DNA of 64,000 nucleotides from Ornithoclostridium sp949298505 (GCA_949298505.1 CASFWW010000023.1:1-64000); one strand, 5' to 3'; shown: positions 28,219 to 37,128, numbered from the stretch's first letter. Program-made: numbers and translations. The notes: generated from the letters alone by a model not told the origin.

Positions 28219-30270
28219 ATGCAGGACAAATACAAAGCGTTGTTCACGCCGTGGAAAATATGCGACGTCGAGATCAAAAACAGGATCGTTCTATGCCCTA
28301 TGGGCGGCACGTCTCTGTTCGGCTGGATGGAGCCCAACCATTTCGACAAAGTCGCCGCCGATTTCTTTATGGAGCGCGCGATCCACGACGTGGGTCTGAT
28401 CATCCCCGGCATCGCGCCGCTCAAGGACCTGATCGGCGGAAGATGGCTCTACAAGAACAAAAAGATGTTCCGTCAGCTCAAAGACTATATGGTCGGATTT
28501 CACAAGACGGGCGCGAAGATGTTCATTCAGCTGACAGCCGGATTCGGCAGATCGTTTGCGATAACCGACATGATGGTGCCTCTGATGAAAAGCAAACTTC
28601 TCGGAGCGCTTGCAAAACCGTTCGTCGACGCTCAGTACATCTGCGCTTCGCCAAGCGAGCTTCCTTCACGCTGGGCAGAAGACGTAACCTGCCGCGCACT
28701 GACTAAAAAGGAAATACAGGACATGATTTACGCTTTTGCCGAGACCGCGCGTCTTTGCAAAGAAGCAGGCGTGGACGGCGTTGAAGTTCACGCGGTGCAC
28801 GAAGGGTATCTGCTCGATCAGTTCACCCTGCCCTACACCAACAAACGCACGGACGAGTACGGCGGCAGCTTTGAAAACCGATACCGTTTCGCCGTAGAAG
28901 TGGTCAAGGCTATCAAGGCGGCATGCGGAGAGAATTATCCCGTTTCTCTGCGCTATTCCGTGCTCAGCAAGACCAAGGATTTCTGCGTGGGCGCAATGCC
29001 GGGCGAGGTCTACGACGAGATAGGCAGAGACATGGAAGAAAGCGAAAAAGCGGCTAAATATCTGCAGGACGCCGGCTATGATATGCTGAACGCGGACAAC
29101 GGCACGTACGACGCCTGGTACTGGGCGCATCCGCCGGCATATATGCCCAAAAACTGCAATCTCGAAGACGTCGCGCACATAAAGAAATTCGTCGACATCC
29201 CCGTCGTATGCGCAGGGAGAATGGAACCGGACACAGCCGCGCAGGCAATCAAAGACGGCAAGATAGACGCTATGGGCGTCGCGCGGCAATTCCTGGCGGA
29301 CGGCGCCTGGGTCACAAAACTCAAAAACGATATGCCGGGCGATATCCGCCCGTGCATCTGCTGTCACAACGCGTGTTTCGCGATGGCACACTATAAAGGC
29401 GTTGCCAACGACGAAGCGTTCGAGGACGCGGCGCATATGGCGAGATGCGCGCTCAATCCGCAGACGATGCAGGGGCACAAGTACGATATAATCCCGGCTA
29501 AAAAACAAAAGACGGTCGCTGTCGTCGGAGGCGGCATAGGAGGTATGGAGACCGCGAGGATCGCGACTCTCCGCGGGCATAAAGTCACGATTTATGAAAA
29601 GACGGATAAGCTGGGAGGTGTGTTCATAGCCGCGGCGGCTCCCGATTTCAAGGAAAAGGACAAAGCGCTGATAAAGTGGTACATAAAGCAGATAAACGAC
29701 CTGAAAATACCAGTCAGATTCAACTGCGAGATAAAGGATATTTCAACTCTTAAAGAAGACGAGATAGTCGTCGCTACGGGCGCGGTCGCAAAAAAGATGA
29801 ATGTCAAAGGCATAGAGCGCGCGAAAGAAGCGGTCGAGTATCTGTCGGGAGCGGAAACAGGCGAAAACGTTGTCGTTATCGGCGGCGGTCTTACGGGCTG
29901 TGAAATAGCTTACGATCTCTTCCTCAAAGGAAAGAAACCCGTTATCGTAGAGATGAAAAACGACCTTATCGCGGTGCGCGGCGTATGTCTTGCCAACTCC
30001 TCTTATCTGAGAGATTTCTTCTTATATAACAAAGTTCCCGTTTACCTTGAAAGCAAGGTTTCCGAGATAGGAGAAAACAGCGTGACCGTCACCGATAAGG
30101 ACGGCAAAAAGACGGTACTCAAGGCGGACGACGTGATAATATCTGTCGGATACACTCCCGCGCCGTTAGCGGGCAAGGACAAGAGGGTATCTCTGGTCGG
30201 CGACGCGAACGGAGTGGGCAATCTGCGCACTGTCATATGGCGCGCGTGGGACGTCGCGTTAAAGCTGTGA
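28219..30270 (+). CDS. Old yellow enzyme family oxidoreductase (2-enoate reductase type)
   Basis: A 683-aa iron-sulfur flavoprotein. The N-terminal FMN TIM barrel (~1-360) has RIVLCPMGG, the active-site stretch EVHAVHEGYLLDQF and YTNKRTDEYGGSFENR. A [4Fe-4S] cluster site follows (CICCHNAC, with a fourth Cys ~24 residues on). The C-terminal half has a Rossmann FAD site (VAVVGGGIGGMETARIA) and an NAD(P)H site (VVVIGGGLTGCEIAYDL). This is the layout of 2,4-dienoyl-CoA reductase, 2-enoate reductase and bile-acid BaiCD/BaiH; the substrate is probably an alpha,beta-unsaturated compound, but not decidable here. The ATG at 28219 is fixed by AAGGAGG; earlier in-frame starts lie within the promoter. 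Confidence 0.88.
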   Translation: MQDKYKALFTPWKICDVEIKNRIVLCPMGGTSLFGWMEPNHFDKVAADFFMERAIHDVGLIIPGIAPLKDLIGGRWLYKNKKMFRQLKDYMVGFHKTGAKMFIQLTAGFGRSFAITDMMVPLMKSKLLGALAKPFVDAQYICASPSELPSRWAEDVTCRALTKKEIQDMIYAFAETARLCKEAGVDGVEVHAVHEGYLLDQFTLPYTNKRTDEYGGSFENRYRFAVEVVKAIKAACGENYPVSLRYSVLSKTKDFCVGAMPGEVYDEIGRDMEESEKAAKYLQDAGYDMLNADNGTYDAWYWAHPPAYMPKNCNLEDVAHIKKFVDIPVVCAGRMEPDTAAQAIKDGKIDAMGVARQFLADGAWVTKLKNDMPGDIRPCICCHNACFAMAHYKGVANDEAFEDAAHMARCALNPQTMQGHKYDIIPAKKQKTVAVVGGGIGGMETARIATLRGHKVTIYEKTDKLGGVFIAAAAPDFKEKDKALIKWYIKQINDLKIPVRFNCEIKDISTLKEDEIVVATGAVAKKMNVKGIERAKEAVEYLSGAETGENVVVIGGGLTGCEIAYDLFLKGKKPVIVEMKNDLIAVRGVCLANSSYLRDFFLYNKVPVYLESKVSEIGENSVTVTDKDGKKTVLKADDVIISVGYTPAPLAGKDKRVSLVGDANGVGNLRTVIWRAWDVALKL

Positions 30271-30299
30271 CCCCTGAAAAACTTCAAAGCAATACGCAA

Positions 30300-30338
30300 A
30301 TCAAAAGACCGGCTCAAAATCGCCGGTCCTTTTATTTG
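30300..30338 (+). terminator. Terminator of the 2-enoate reductase-like gene
   Basis: GACCGGC (30307-30313) pairs with GCCGGTC (30322-30328) over an 8-base loop, followed by a T-rich stretch. Confidence 0.8.
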
Positions 30339-30376
30339 AGATATTTTCGCCGTACGGAACCTTTACGGTTCGGCGC

Positions 30377-30400
30377 ATAAAAAAGAGCCTTGCGGCTCTT
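30377..30400 (-). terminator. Terminator of acpP
   Basis: AAGAGCC-TTGC-GGCTCTT hairpin (30383-30400), followed on minus by six U. Confidence 0.85.
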
Positions 30401-30406
30401 GAATTA

Positions 30407-30637
30407 TCACTTCTGATGTTTTTCGATATAATCGACTACGTCTCCGACGGTTACCATGCTGAGCACGGCGTCTTCTTCGATTTCAACACCGAATTTTTCT
30501 TCAGCCGCCATGACGAGTTCAACGGTGTCGAGAGAATCAGCCTGAAGATCTTCCTTGAGTCTGGTCTCCGCGCTGATATCGTCTGCCGAAACGCCCATCT
30601 GATCTGCGATTATTTGTTTAACCTGTTCGAGTATCAT
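30407..30637 (-). CDS. acpP: Acyl carrier protein
   Basis: A 76-aa acidic helical carrier for acyl chains in fatty acid synthesis. The phosphopantetheine attachment serine is S35 in ADSLDTVELVM, and helix III contains EEDAVLSMVTVGDVVDYI. The ATG at 30637 is preceded by GGAGG; a longer frame to 30676 adds 13 residues not found in ACPs. It has its own promoter. A phosphopantetheinyl transferase gene lies directly upstream in the same direction, so carrier and activating enzyme are neighbours. fab genes are not seen nearby. Confidence 0.95.
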   Translation of the reverse strand: MILEQVKQIIADQMGVSADDISAETRLKEDLQADSLDTVELVMAAEEKFGVEIEEDAVLSMVTVGDVVDYIEKHQK

Positions 30638-30696
30638 AAATTTTAACCTCCGTACAACGGCGCCTGTATACCGCACGCCCTGTTTCTTACATGTTT

Positions 30697-30725
30697 AGTA
30701 TACCGCTTTATTACGCAATATGCAA
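30697..30725 (-). promoter_or_regulatory. Promoter of acpP
   Basis: On minus, TTGCAT-like -35 (30720-30725) and TATACT (30697-30702), spaced by 17 bp, in the gap between acpP and the transferase gene. Confidence 0.75.
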
Positions 30726-30753
30726 CAGATTTCTGACCTGACGATATTTTACA

Positions 30754-31218
30754 CTACGAAAACGGCGAAAATGTACTGATTGCCTGCTCTGCGTCAACGA
30801 CAGCGATCTGCCCGTCGTCACCGCCCGCAACGGCGACCGTGTACCCTTTTATGACGTAAGGATAGCGCGTTCCAGGCGTAAAATCGCCGCCTTTCCTGAC
30901 CTCGGAGAGCTTTATCCCCTCTCCGGTCAGCTTGCATTTCGCTTCGTACGCCGTCCAGTTGCGGACGTCCTTCATTCCGGCGGGGACCTTCCGTCCGTCC
31001 TTCTCGACGTCAATCCCGACGGGCATATCCGAGCATGCCATAACGACAAGTCCCGTGGTATGAGAAAATGAAATGCGGTAATTATCGCTGACGGGAGCGC
31101 CATTTTTTGTTCTGGTTATCTTCCCGACGGGCGCCATTCCTCTCTTTCCGAGCGCAACATCCGCCATTTCAGCCAGTTCGTCCGTCGTGACGCCTGATAC
31201 GGTATAGAATATCAGCAT
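30754..31218 (-). CDS. Minimal Sfp-type 4'-phosphopantetheinyl transferase
   Basis: A 154-aa protein with the core motifs of the Sfp/AcpT superfamily: RISFSHTTGLVVMACSD, PVGIDVE (D70, E72 magnesium site) and WTAYEAKCKLTGEG (E92 and K96). It should transfer phosphopantetheine from CoA to the serine of a carrier protein, most simply the ACP encoded next to it. It is shorter than Sfp (about 220 aa) and lacks much of the N-terminal half, while sequence details exclude the AcpS type. Its start overlaps the malQ end by 7 bases, an unusual partner. Confidence 0.78.
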   Translation of the reverse strand: MLIFYTVSGVTTDELAEMADVALGKRGMAPVGKITRTKNGAPVSDNYRISFSHTTGLVVMACSDMPVGIDVEKDGRKVPAGMKDVRNWTAYEAKCKLTGEGIKLSEVRKGGDFTPGTRYPYVIKGYTVAVAGGDDGQIAVVDAEQAISTFSPFS

Positions 31219-32720
31219 ATTTCGTTGTTTCTGCCGTACAGACAGTTGACGTAATGGAAATAGCCTTTATCAACGCTGTTCATCGCGTCACGCGTAGCCC
31301 TGAACGTCCAGTTGCCGTCCGCAACGCCGGGAGTATTCATTCTGCAATCCCCGCCGTAACCGCACAGATCCTGGAAAGGCACTACGGCAAGCCTGCAGCA
31401 ACTTGAAATAAGACGTCTTATGAATATCTTGGTCGCCTTGCAATCGTAACCGCCGCCCCCGAAGTCCTTGCGGTCGCACTCGATATATCTCAGCATATAG
31501 TCGAGAATGTTTTCCTTGAGTCCGTACATCCAGCCCAGAGTCGTGTTGTTGTCGTGAGTCGCCGTATATCCGACGCAGTTGCGGCTGAAATTGTGCGGCA
31601 GATGTATGCTGTCGCCGTCCTCGAAACCGAACTGCAAGACCCTCATGCAAGGAAGACCCAGTTTCGCAAGCAGGTCGTTGACCTTTTCGTCTATTATCCC
31701 GAGGTCTTCGGCAATAAAACAATCCTTGTCGTGTTTTTTGAATACCTTGGCGAACAGTTCTTCGCCGACGCCTTCGCACCACTCGCCGTTCTTTGCGGTG
31801 GTCTCGCCGTAATCGACCGCCCAATATTCGGAAAACGCTCTGAAATGGTCGATCCTGAGCACGTCGTACAGCTCCGCCATGCGGTCGAAACGCTTCATCC
31901 ACCACGAGAAACCGTCCTTTCTCATGTGATCGTAATCGTAGAGAGGATTGCCCCAGAGTTGTCCCTCTTCGCTGAAATAATCGGGCGGAACTCCGGCGAC
32001 CTTTTTCGGCTCCAGCCTTTCGTTGAGAAGGAACGCTTCCGGTTCTCCCCAGACGTCCGCGCTGTCCATGCTGACGTACATCGGCATGTCTCCGATAAAC
32101 TTCATTCCCTTTGCGTTGACGCGCTTCTTCGCGTCCTTCCACTGCTCGTCGAACAGATACTGCTCGAACACGAAATAGTAATATGCATCCGCGTTCTCTG
32201 AGATATAGCCGCGCTTTGCGCCTTCGTTCATACGCTTGTGGCAATCCTGCCAGTTCCACCAGGGAGCGCCGTTATAACTCTGTTTAAGAGTCATAAACAA
32301 TGCGTATTCCCTGACCCACGGCGCGCTTTTTTCAAACGCGGCGAGCTCGCATTTCAGCCTGTCTTTCACGTTGTCGTAAGCCTTCTTCAGCATCGTGCGC
32401 TTCGCGTTTATCACCTTGCCGTAATCGACGGCGTACGGATTGCTCTCCTCACACGCGCGTCTGTCATCTTCGGATATATATCCCTGCCCTGCAAGCGTTT
32501 CGGGGTCGATATACAGATAATTTCCGGCAAACGCGCTGACCCCGGAATAGGGAGAGTTGCCCAGACCTATCGTCGTGACCGGCAGGATCTGCCAGTAGTG
32601 AAAACCGCAACTCAGTGCAAATTCGCAGAAATCGTCGACCTCTTTGCCCAGACCGCCTATGCCGTAAGGCGACGGCAAAGAAGAAACGTTGAGTAAAATA
32701 CCGCTTGATCTTTTTAGCAT
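31212..32720 (-). CDS. malQ: 4-alpha-glucanotransferase (amylomaltase, GH77)
   Basis: Disproportionates alpha-1,4-glucans in maltodextrin or glycogen metabolism. The 502-aa protein has all GH77 landmarks: SSLPSPYGIGGLG at the N-terminus, the nucleophile Asp in LRIDHFRAF, the acid/base Glu in FIAEDLG, TATHDNNTTLGW with the stabilising Asp, and PFQDLCGYGGDCRMNTPG near the end. The ATG at 32720 is preceded by AAAGGAA; the longer frame to 32777 overlaps the promoter region. No other maltose or glycogen genes are adjacent; it is cotranscribed with the phosphopantetheinyl transferase. Confidence 0.94.
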   Translation of the reverse strand: MLKRSSGILLNVSSLPSPYGIGGLGKEVDDFCEFALSCGFHYWQILPVTTIGLGNSPYSGVSAFAGNYLYIDPETLAGQGYISEDDRRACEESNPYAVDYGKVINAKRTMLKKAYDNVKDRLKCELAAFEKSAPWVREYALFMTLKQSYNGAPWWNWQDCHKRMNEGAKRGYISENADAYYYFVFEQYLFDEQWKDAKKRVNAKGMKFIGDMPMYVSMDSADVWGEPEAFLLNERLEPKKVAGVPPDYFSEEGQLWGNPLYDYDHMRKDGFSWWMKRFDRMAELYDVLRIDHFRAFSEYWAVDYGETTAKNGEWCEGVGEELFAKVFKKHDKDCFIAEDLGIIDEKVNDLLAKLGLPCMRVLQFGFEDGDSIHLPHNFSRNCVGYTATHDNNTTLGWMYGLKENILDYMLRYIECDRKDFGGGGYDCKATKIFIRRLISSCCRLAVVPFQDLCGYGGDCRMNTPGVADGNWTFRATRDAMNSVDKGYFHYVNCLYGRNNEIC

Positions 32721-32785
32721 TTTTTGAAATTCCTTTAAAAATTTGGCGACAAGTATTGACTTATACGCCTGTAACAACTGTTTTA

Positions 32786-32814
32786 ATTATAACACATCAG
32801 TGCTTTCCTATCAA
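32786..32814 (-). promoter_or_regulatory. Promoter of malQ
   Basis: On minus, TTGATA (32809-32814) and TATAAT (32786-32791) are spaced by 17 bp. Confidence 0.83.
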
Positions 32815-32822
32815 TAGCGATT

Positions 32823-32857
32823 TAAAAAAATCTCCCCCTTTATTCCAAAGAGGGAGA
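32823..32857 (-). terminator. Terminator of the alpha/beta hydrolase gene
   Basis: TCTCCC/GGGAGA stem extended by CTTT/AAAG with one mismatch, followed on minus by seven U. Confidence 0.8.
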
Positions 32858-32864
32858 GAAAGCG

Positions 32865-33971
32865 TCAGGCATTGCGTTCTGCAAGACATTTTTCGAAAAA
32901 CGCGTTGATCTGATCCATAAAAGCGTCGTCTATCGCAAAAACCGTTTCCTTGTCGCTGTATTCGTATCTTATATCCACGTTGTACTGGAAAGTGTTGTAC
33001 TGCGAAGTCTTGACGATGTTGCTCTTCTTTCCGACAACGCTTGCCGCGATCTTCTTTTCGTCTTCGATCGGGCGGCTCATCGTGTGCCCTCTGTCCTCGA
33101 AAAGCAAAAATTCGGCTTTGGGATTGGTGATCTCGTCGCGGTGCGCCATGATCGAGCAGGAATACGGCACGGTCGGGTCGTCCTTGCTGTGAGAAACCAG
33201 GACTCTGCCTTTATATTTGTTTATGCCCGAAACGCCGGTGCCTCCCGCATATTTGCCGAACTTGACCTTTTCCACCAGCGTATTCCACGGCTTGTAGAGG
33301 ATCGCCAGCTTGCCGACGTATCTCTGCGCATGGAAATACATCGTATCCCACGTGTTGTTGAAGCCGCTCAGCGTAGCGACTCCGACAAGTTCGTCGTGCC
33401 CGTAGTTGAGCACGTTCGCGCTGGCGTAGCCAGACCAGCTATGTCCGTAGATAAGCACGGGCATGCCATTGAAACGTGACTGCGATTTTATAAACTCGAG
33501 CGCGTTGTGCAGATCGATCTTGGACTGATTGAGCCCGTAAATGCTCTTTCCTTCGCTTGTACACGTACCCGTCATGTCGAACGTGAAAACGTCGTACCCC
33601 TTGCGCACGAAATACTGAGTGCGGTTGAGGTAGCCGTCCATATTGCAGCCTATCCCGTGGCATACAAGCACGAGCGCTTTGCCTTTTTTGCCGTCCTTTG
33701 CGGTATAAAGATAGGCTCCCAGCTTGTTTTTCCCGGAATAAAAATCCATTTTCTCGCGTTTCATCACGTCCTTGTAATCGTCATAAGTGACCGTATTGCA
33801 CATAGGCGTAACCCGGGTCCCGAAAACGGCATCGTAAATTATCAGCGCAGCTACGTAAGGAATGACGACGGTCCATCCCAGCAAAAAGAAGACCGTAAAA
33901 AAGCCGATCTTCATAAGCATGGGAACTGTCCCCTTTTTCCTTCTCTTTTTAACCAGTTTTTTATCGTTCAT
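32865..33971 (-). CDS. Membrane-anchored alpha/beta hydrolase
   Basis: A 368-aa protein with a Lys/Arg-rich start, one hydrophobic segment (about residues 19-48) and a large alpha/beta hydrolase domain outside the membrane. The oxyanion strand VLVCHGIGCNMDGY, the nucleophile S178 in GHSWSG, the acid in HSKDDPTVPY and the His in EDRGHTMSR complete a triad. The nucleophile elbow reads G-H-S-W-S, and not the classic G-x-S-x-G. Similar proteins are annotated as serine aminopeptidase S33 or acyl hydrolases; the substrate is unknown. The gene is monocistronic with its own promoter and terminator. Confidence 0.8.
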   Translation of the reverse strand: MNDKKLVKKRRKKGTVPMLMKIGFFTVFFLLGWTVVIPYVAALIIYDAVFGTRVTPMCNTVTYDDYKDVMKREKMDFYSGKNKLGAYLYTAKDGKKGKALVLVCHGIGCNMDGYLNRTQYFVRKGYDVFTFDMTGTCTSEGKSIYGLNQSKIDLHNALEFIKSQSRFNGMPVLIYGHSWSGYASANVLNYGHDELVGVATLSGFNNTWDTMYFHAQRYVGKLAILYKPWNTLVEKVKFGKYAGGTGVSGINKYKGRVLVSHSKDDPTVPYSCSIMAHRDEITNPKAEFLLFEDRGHTMSRPIEDEKKIAASVVGKKSNIVKTSQYNTFQYNVDIRYEYSDKETVFAIDDAFMDQINAFFEKCLAERNA

Positions 33972-33988
33972 CTTTACCTCACATATAA

Positions 33989-34017
33989 ATTATACCACGT
34001 TTGTATCTTTATTGCAA
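33989..34017 (-). promoter_or_regulatory. Promoter of the alpha/beta hydrolase gene
   Basis: On minus, TTGCAA (34012-34017) and TATAAT (33989-33994) are spaced by 17 bp; the leader is under 15 bases. Confidence 0.83.
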
Positions 34018-34131
34018 TACTCGTATTCAGACAAAAAGCACATTTGACGGCTGGCTCCGATGATTTTCAGCCGCATTTCATATTATGTCCTATAAGCCAT
34101 GAACGACAACTGTTTCCCGTAGAAATTTTAG

Positions 34132-34163
34132 TAAAAAAATACGCCGTACGTTTCCGTACGGCG
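34132..34163 (-). terminator. Terminator of the ribosomal protein supercluster
   Basis: CGCCGTACG-TTTC-CGTACGGCG is a perfect 9-bp hairpin (34142-34163), followed on minus by a U-rich tract, just after rplQ. Confidence 0.9.
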
Positions 34164-34182
34164 CAATTTTGCTTTGTTTGAA

Positions 34183-34707
34183 TTACTTCTTCACGGGGGT
34201 CTCTTTTACGAGTTCGACGATCGCTACTTCAGCGCCGTCGCCGCGTCTCTGACCGAGTTTCACAACTCTGGTGTAACCGCCCTTCTGACCGCAATCGTTA
34301 GCACGCTTTGCATAGAAAGGTGCGTACTCTCTGAACAGCTTCTCTATGAGAGGATGCTTTACGGCTGCGAGGCGCTTGTTGTAATCGCCTTTGCTTTCCT
34401 TTTCGTCTTTGACGGGTTTCATCTCTCTGAGTTTAGCCATCATGGTACGTCTTGCAGCGAGCTTTCTGACGCCGTCAACGGTCTCCTCGACGGTGACGGT
34501 CTCGCCCTTTGCGTTGACCTTTTCTTTCTTCACTACCGCGACGTCCTCATAGGTGTTGATCGCGAGCGTGATCATTTTTTCTGCGTATTTCTGAACCTCT
34601 TTAGCTCTGCCGACAGTCGTCTCGAGGCGCCCGTACCAAAGCAGTTCCGAAGCCTGACTGCGGATCATAGCCATTCTTTGTTCACTGGTTCTACCCAATT
34701 TTCTCAT
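34183..34707 (-). CDS. rplQ: 50S ribosomal protein L17 with internal insertion
   Basis: Last gene of the alpha operon. The N-terminus MRKLGRTSEQRMAMIRSQAS and the C-terminal GGYTRVVKLGQRRGDGAEVAIVEL are standard L17. At 174 aa it is about 50 residues longer than the usual ~120: extra charged sequence lies roughly at residues 54-105 (VKKEKVNAKGETVTVEETVDG and nearby), where other L17 proteins run straight from the ITLA helix to the next one. The insertion probably projects at the ribosome surface (inference). Confidence 0.93.
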   Translation of the reverse strand: MRKLGRTSEQRMAMIRSQASELLWYGRLETTVGRAKEVQKYAEKMITLAINTYEDVAVVKKEKVNAKGETVTVEETVDGVRKLAARRTMMAKLREMKPVKDEKESKGDYNKRLAAVKHPLIEKLFREYAPFYAKRANDCGQKGGYTRVVKLGQRRGDGAEVAIVELVKETPVKK

Positions 34708-34721
34708 TGCTTCTGTTCTCC

Positions 34722-35675
34722 TTATTCGTCCTTACTGCGCAGGTCAAATCCCAGTTCTCTGATCTTCTTGATGACCTCGTCGAGAGACTTCTTGCCGAGG
34801 TTTCTGACCTTGAGCATTTCCTCTTCGGTCTTCTTGGTAAGATCCTGAACGGTGTGGATACCCGCTCTCTTCAAGCAATTGTAGGAACGTACGGACAAGT
34901 CCAGATCCTCGATGCTTGTTTCAAGTTTTCTGTGAGTCTTCTCGTCGTCCTGAGAGATCAGAATTTCTCTGCCCTTCATCGTGTCGACGAGGTTTACGAA
35001 CAAGTTGACGTGATCTTCCATGATCTTCGCGGAAAGGCTGATGACCTCGCGCGGAGAGAAAGTGCCGTTCGTGGTGACGTTTATCGTCAGCTTGTCGTAG
35101 TTTATGTTCTGTCCAAGACGCGTGCTCTCGACTGCGTAACTCGCGCTCTCCACCGGGGTGAAGATGGAGTCGACGGGGATATATCCGAGGGGCTGGGTTT
35201 CGTCCTTGTTCTCGTTTGCGGAAACGTAACCTCTGCCTACGCCGATCGTGATCTCCATTTTAAGATCTGCGCCTTCGTCGAGCGAGCAGATATACATATC
35301 GGGGTTGAGAATTTCGATCTCGGAACCGTGCTGTATATCGCCTGCGGTGACGATGCCTGCCGTATTCTTTTCAATGGTGACGACCTGTCTGAAATCCTTG
35401 TCTTCGGTATGAGCCTTTACAGCGAGACCCTTGATGTTGAGGATGATCTCGGTGACGTCCTCTTTAACTCCGGGAATAGAGCTGAATTCGTGCCTTACGC
35501 CCTCGATCTTGATACCGACGGGAGCCGCGCCCGGAAGCGCGCTGAGAAGGATCCTTCTCAGGCAGTTTCCCAGAGTGGTACCGAATCCGCGTTCGAGCGG
35601 CTCGACGATAAACTGCATTTCTCTGCCTTCGTTTGTCTCTACGCACTCGATTCTCGGTTTCTGAATTTCTATCAT
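34722..35675 (-). CDS. rpoA: DNA-directed RNA polymerase subunit alpha
   Basis: Assembly platform of RNA polymerase, 317 aa. The N-terminal domain shows FIVEPLERGFGTTLGNCLRRILLSALPG; the C-terminal domain (~255-310) has LDLSVRSYNCLKRAGI and VRNLGKKSLDEVIKKI, the helix-hairpin-helix that contacts UP elements and activators. It is preceded by GGAGG and lies 26 bases after rpsD, in the usual alpha-operon place between S4 and L17. Confidence 0.97.
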   Translation of the reverse strand: MIEIQKPRIECVETNEGREMQFIVEPLERGFGTTLGNCLRRILLSALPGAAPVGIKIEGVRHEFSSIPGVKEDVTEIILNIKGLAVKAHTEDKDFRQVVTIEKNTAGIVTAGDIQHGSEIEILNPDMYICSLDEGADLKMEITIGVGRGYVSANENKDETQPLGYIPVDSIFTPVESASYAVESTRLGQNINYDKLTINVTTNGTFSPREVISLSAKIMEDHVNLFVNLVDTMKGREILISQDDEKTHRKLETSIEDLDLSVRSYNCLKRAGIHTVQDLTKKTEEEMLKVRNLGKKSLDEVIKKIRELGFDLRSKDE

Positions 35676-35701
35676 ATATACCTCCTGCTAAACGCCGTCG
35701 A

Positions 35702-36325
35702 TTATTTGGAATACAACTCGACGATGAGATGCTCTTCGATCTTCTGCTCCACGTCGCTTCTTTCGGGCAGCTCGACAACTTTGCCGGTGAGGGTCGCGTT
35801 GTCAAACTCAAGCCACTTGGGAAGACCGATGGAATTTGCCGCCTTGAGCTCTTCGAAAATCTTCTTGTCTTTCTTGTTTTCCTTCACTGCGATAACGTCG
35901 CCCTTCTTTACGAGATAAGAAGGAATGTTCACGTTTTCGCCGTTGACGGTGATGAGACCGTGGTTGACGATCTGTCTTGCCTGAGCTCTGCTTGAAGCGA
36001 GGCTGAGGCGGAATACTACGTTGTCGAGTCTTCTTTCGAGAAGAATGAGCATGTTGTCACCGGTGATGCCTCTCATGGTCTCAGCCTTGTCGAAGTAACC
36101 CTTGAACTGCTTCTCGCAAAGTCCGTAAATTCTCTTGGTCTTCTGCTTCTCTCTGAGCTGTATGGAATAGCCGGAAGCCTTCTTTCTTGCGGTGCCGTGC
36201 TGACCGGGAGCGGTGGGACGCTTTGCAAGCGGACACTTCTCCGAAACGCACTTAGCGCCCTTGAGGAACAACTTTACACCCTCGCGTCTGCACTGACGAC
36301 AATCGGGTCCTGTATATTTAGCCAT
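35702..36325 (-). CDS. rpsD: 30S ribosomal protein S4
   Basis: Primary 16S rRNA binder, 207 aa. The N-terminal zinc site is intact (CRQCRREG with later Cys in FLKGAKCVSEKCPL), so this is the C+ form, and the S4 RNA-binding domain has RLDNVVFRLSLASSRAQARQIVNHG. In other bacteria S4 represses its own operon; a structured leader lies before rpsM upstream (37170-37218). Confidence 0.96.
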   Translation of the reverse strand: MAKYTGPDCRQCRREGVKLFLKGAKCVSEKCPLAKRPTAPGQHGTARKKASGYSIQLREKQKTKRIYGLCEKQFKGYFDKAETMRGITGDNMLILLERRLDNVVFRLSLASSRAQARQIVNHGLITVNGENVNIPSYLVKKGDVIAVKENKKDKKIFEELKAANSIGLPKWLEFDNATLTGKVVELPERSDVEQKIEEHLIVELYSK

Positions 36326-36343
36326 GTGATTTGTACCTCCTGA

Positions 36344-36742
36344 TTACAGCCTTCTGCGCTTGGGCGGACGGCATCCGTTGTGAGGAATGGGAGAAACGTC
36401 TTTGATCATCGTAACTTCCAGACCTGCTACCTGCAACGCTCTGATTGCGGACTCTCTGCCCGTACCCGGACCTTTTACGTAGACTTCTACGCTTCTGAGA
36501 CCGCTCTCGTAAGCGACTTTTGCGGCATCCTCGCTGACCATCTGCGCTGCGAAAGCGGTGGACTTCTTGGAGCCTCTCAGATTGAGCTTGCCACTGCTGG
36601 ACCAGGAAATAGCGTTTCCCTGCAGATCAGTGATCGTAACAATCGTGTTGTTGAAGGAAGCGTGAATATGTGCTGCGCCCTTTTCTACACGACGCTTGTT
36701 GACGGCGCGCTTCTTAGTAGCGGCCTTTTTAGCAACTGCCAT
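36344..36742 (-). CDS. rpsK: 30S ribosomal protein S11
   Basis: Platform protein of the 30S subunit, 132 aa, with HIHASFNNTIVTITDLQGNA and the C-terminal PHNGCRPPKRRRL. The N-terminus carries a Lys/Ala-rich extension (VAKKAATKKRAVNKRR), common in Clostridia. It lies between rpsM and rpsD. Confidence 0.96.
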   Translation of the reverse strand: MAVAKKAATKKRAVNKRRVEKGAAHIHASFNNTIVTITDLQGNAISWSSSGKLNLRGSKKSTAFAAQMVSEDAAKVAYESGLRSVEVYVKGPGTGRESAIRALQVAGLEVTMIKDVSPIPHNGCRPPKRRRL

Positions 36743-36756
36743 TTTTCTTTACCTCC

Positions 36757-37128
36757 TTACTTCTTCTTGCTGCGGCTGACCGTCTTCTTCGGTCCTTTGC
36801 GGGTACGTGCGTTCTGCTTGGTGTTCTGACCTCTTACGGGCAGACCCTTGCGGTGACGGATACCTCTGTAGCAACCGATTTCAGTAAGTCTTTTGATGTT
36901 GAGTTTAACTTCACGCTTCAGCTCGCCCTCAACGGTAAGGTTGTGGTCGATGTATTCACGTATTTTGCTAACTTCGTCCTCGGTCAGATCCTTGACTCTG
37001 GTGTCGGGATTGATACCCGTAGCTTGGAGAACCAGGTTGGATGTAACTCTGCCTATACCGTAGATATAGGTAAGACCGATTTCCACTCTTTTTTCGCGCG
37101 GTAAGTCCACGCCGGCAATACGAGCCAT
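36757..37128 (-). CDS. rpsM: 30S ribosomal protein S13
   Basis: Head protein of the 30S subunit contacting tRNA and the 50S bridge, 123 aa. ARIAGVDLPREKRVEIGLTY and the tail RGQNTKQNARTRKGP are typical. It is the first gene after the internal promoter at 37247-37276, with GGAGG before its ATG. Confidence 0.96.
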   Translation of the reverse strand: MARIAGVDLPREKRVEIGLTYIYGIGRVTSNLVLQATGINPDTRVKDLTEDEVSKIREYIDHNLTVEGELKREVKLNIKRLTEIGCYRGIRHRKGLPVRGQNTKQNARTRKGPKKTVSRSKKK

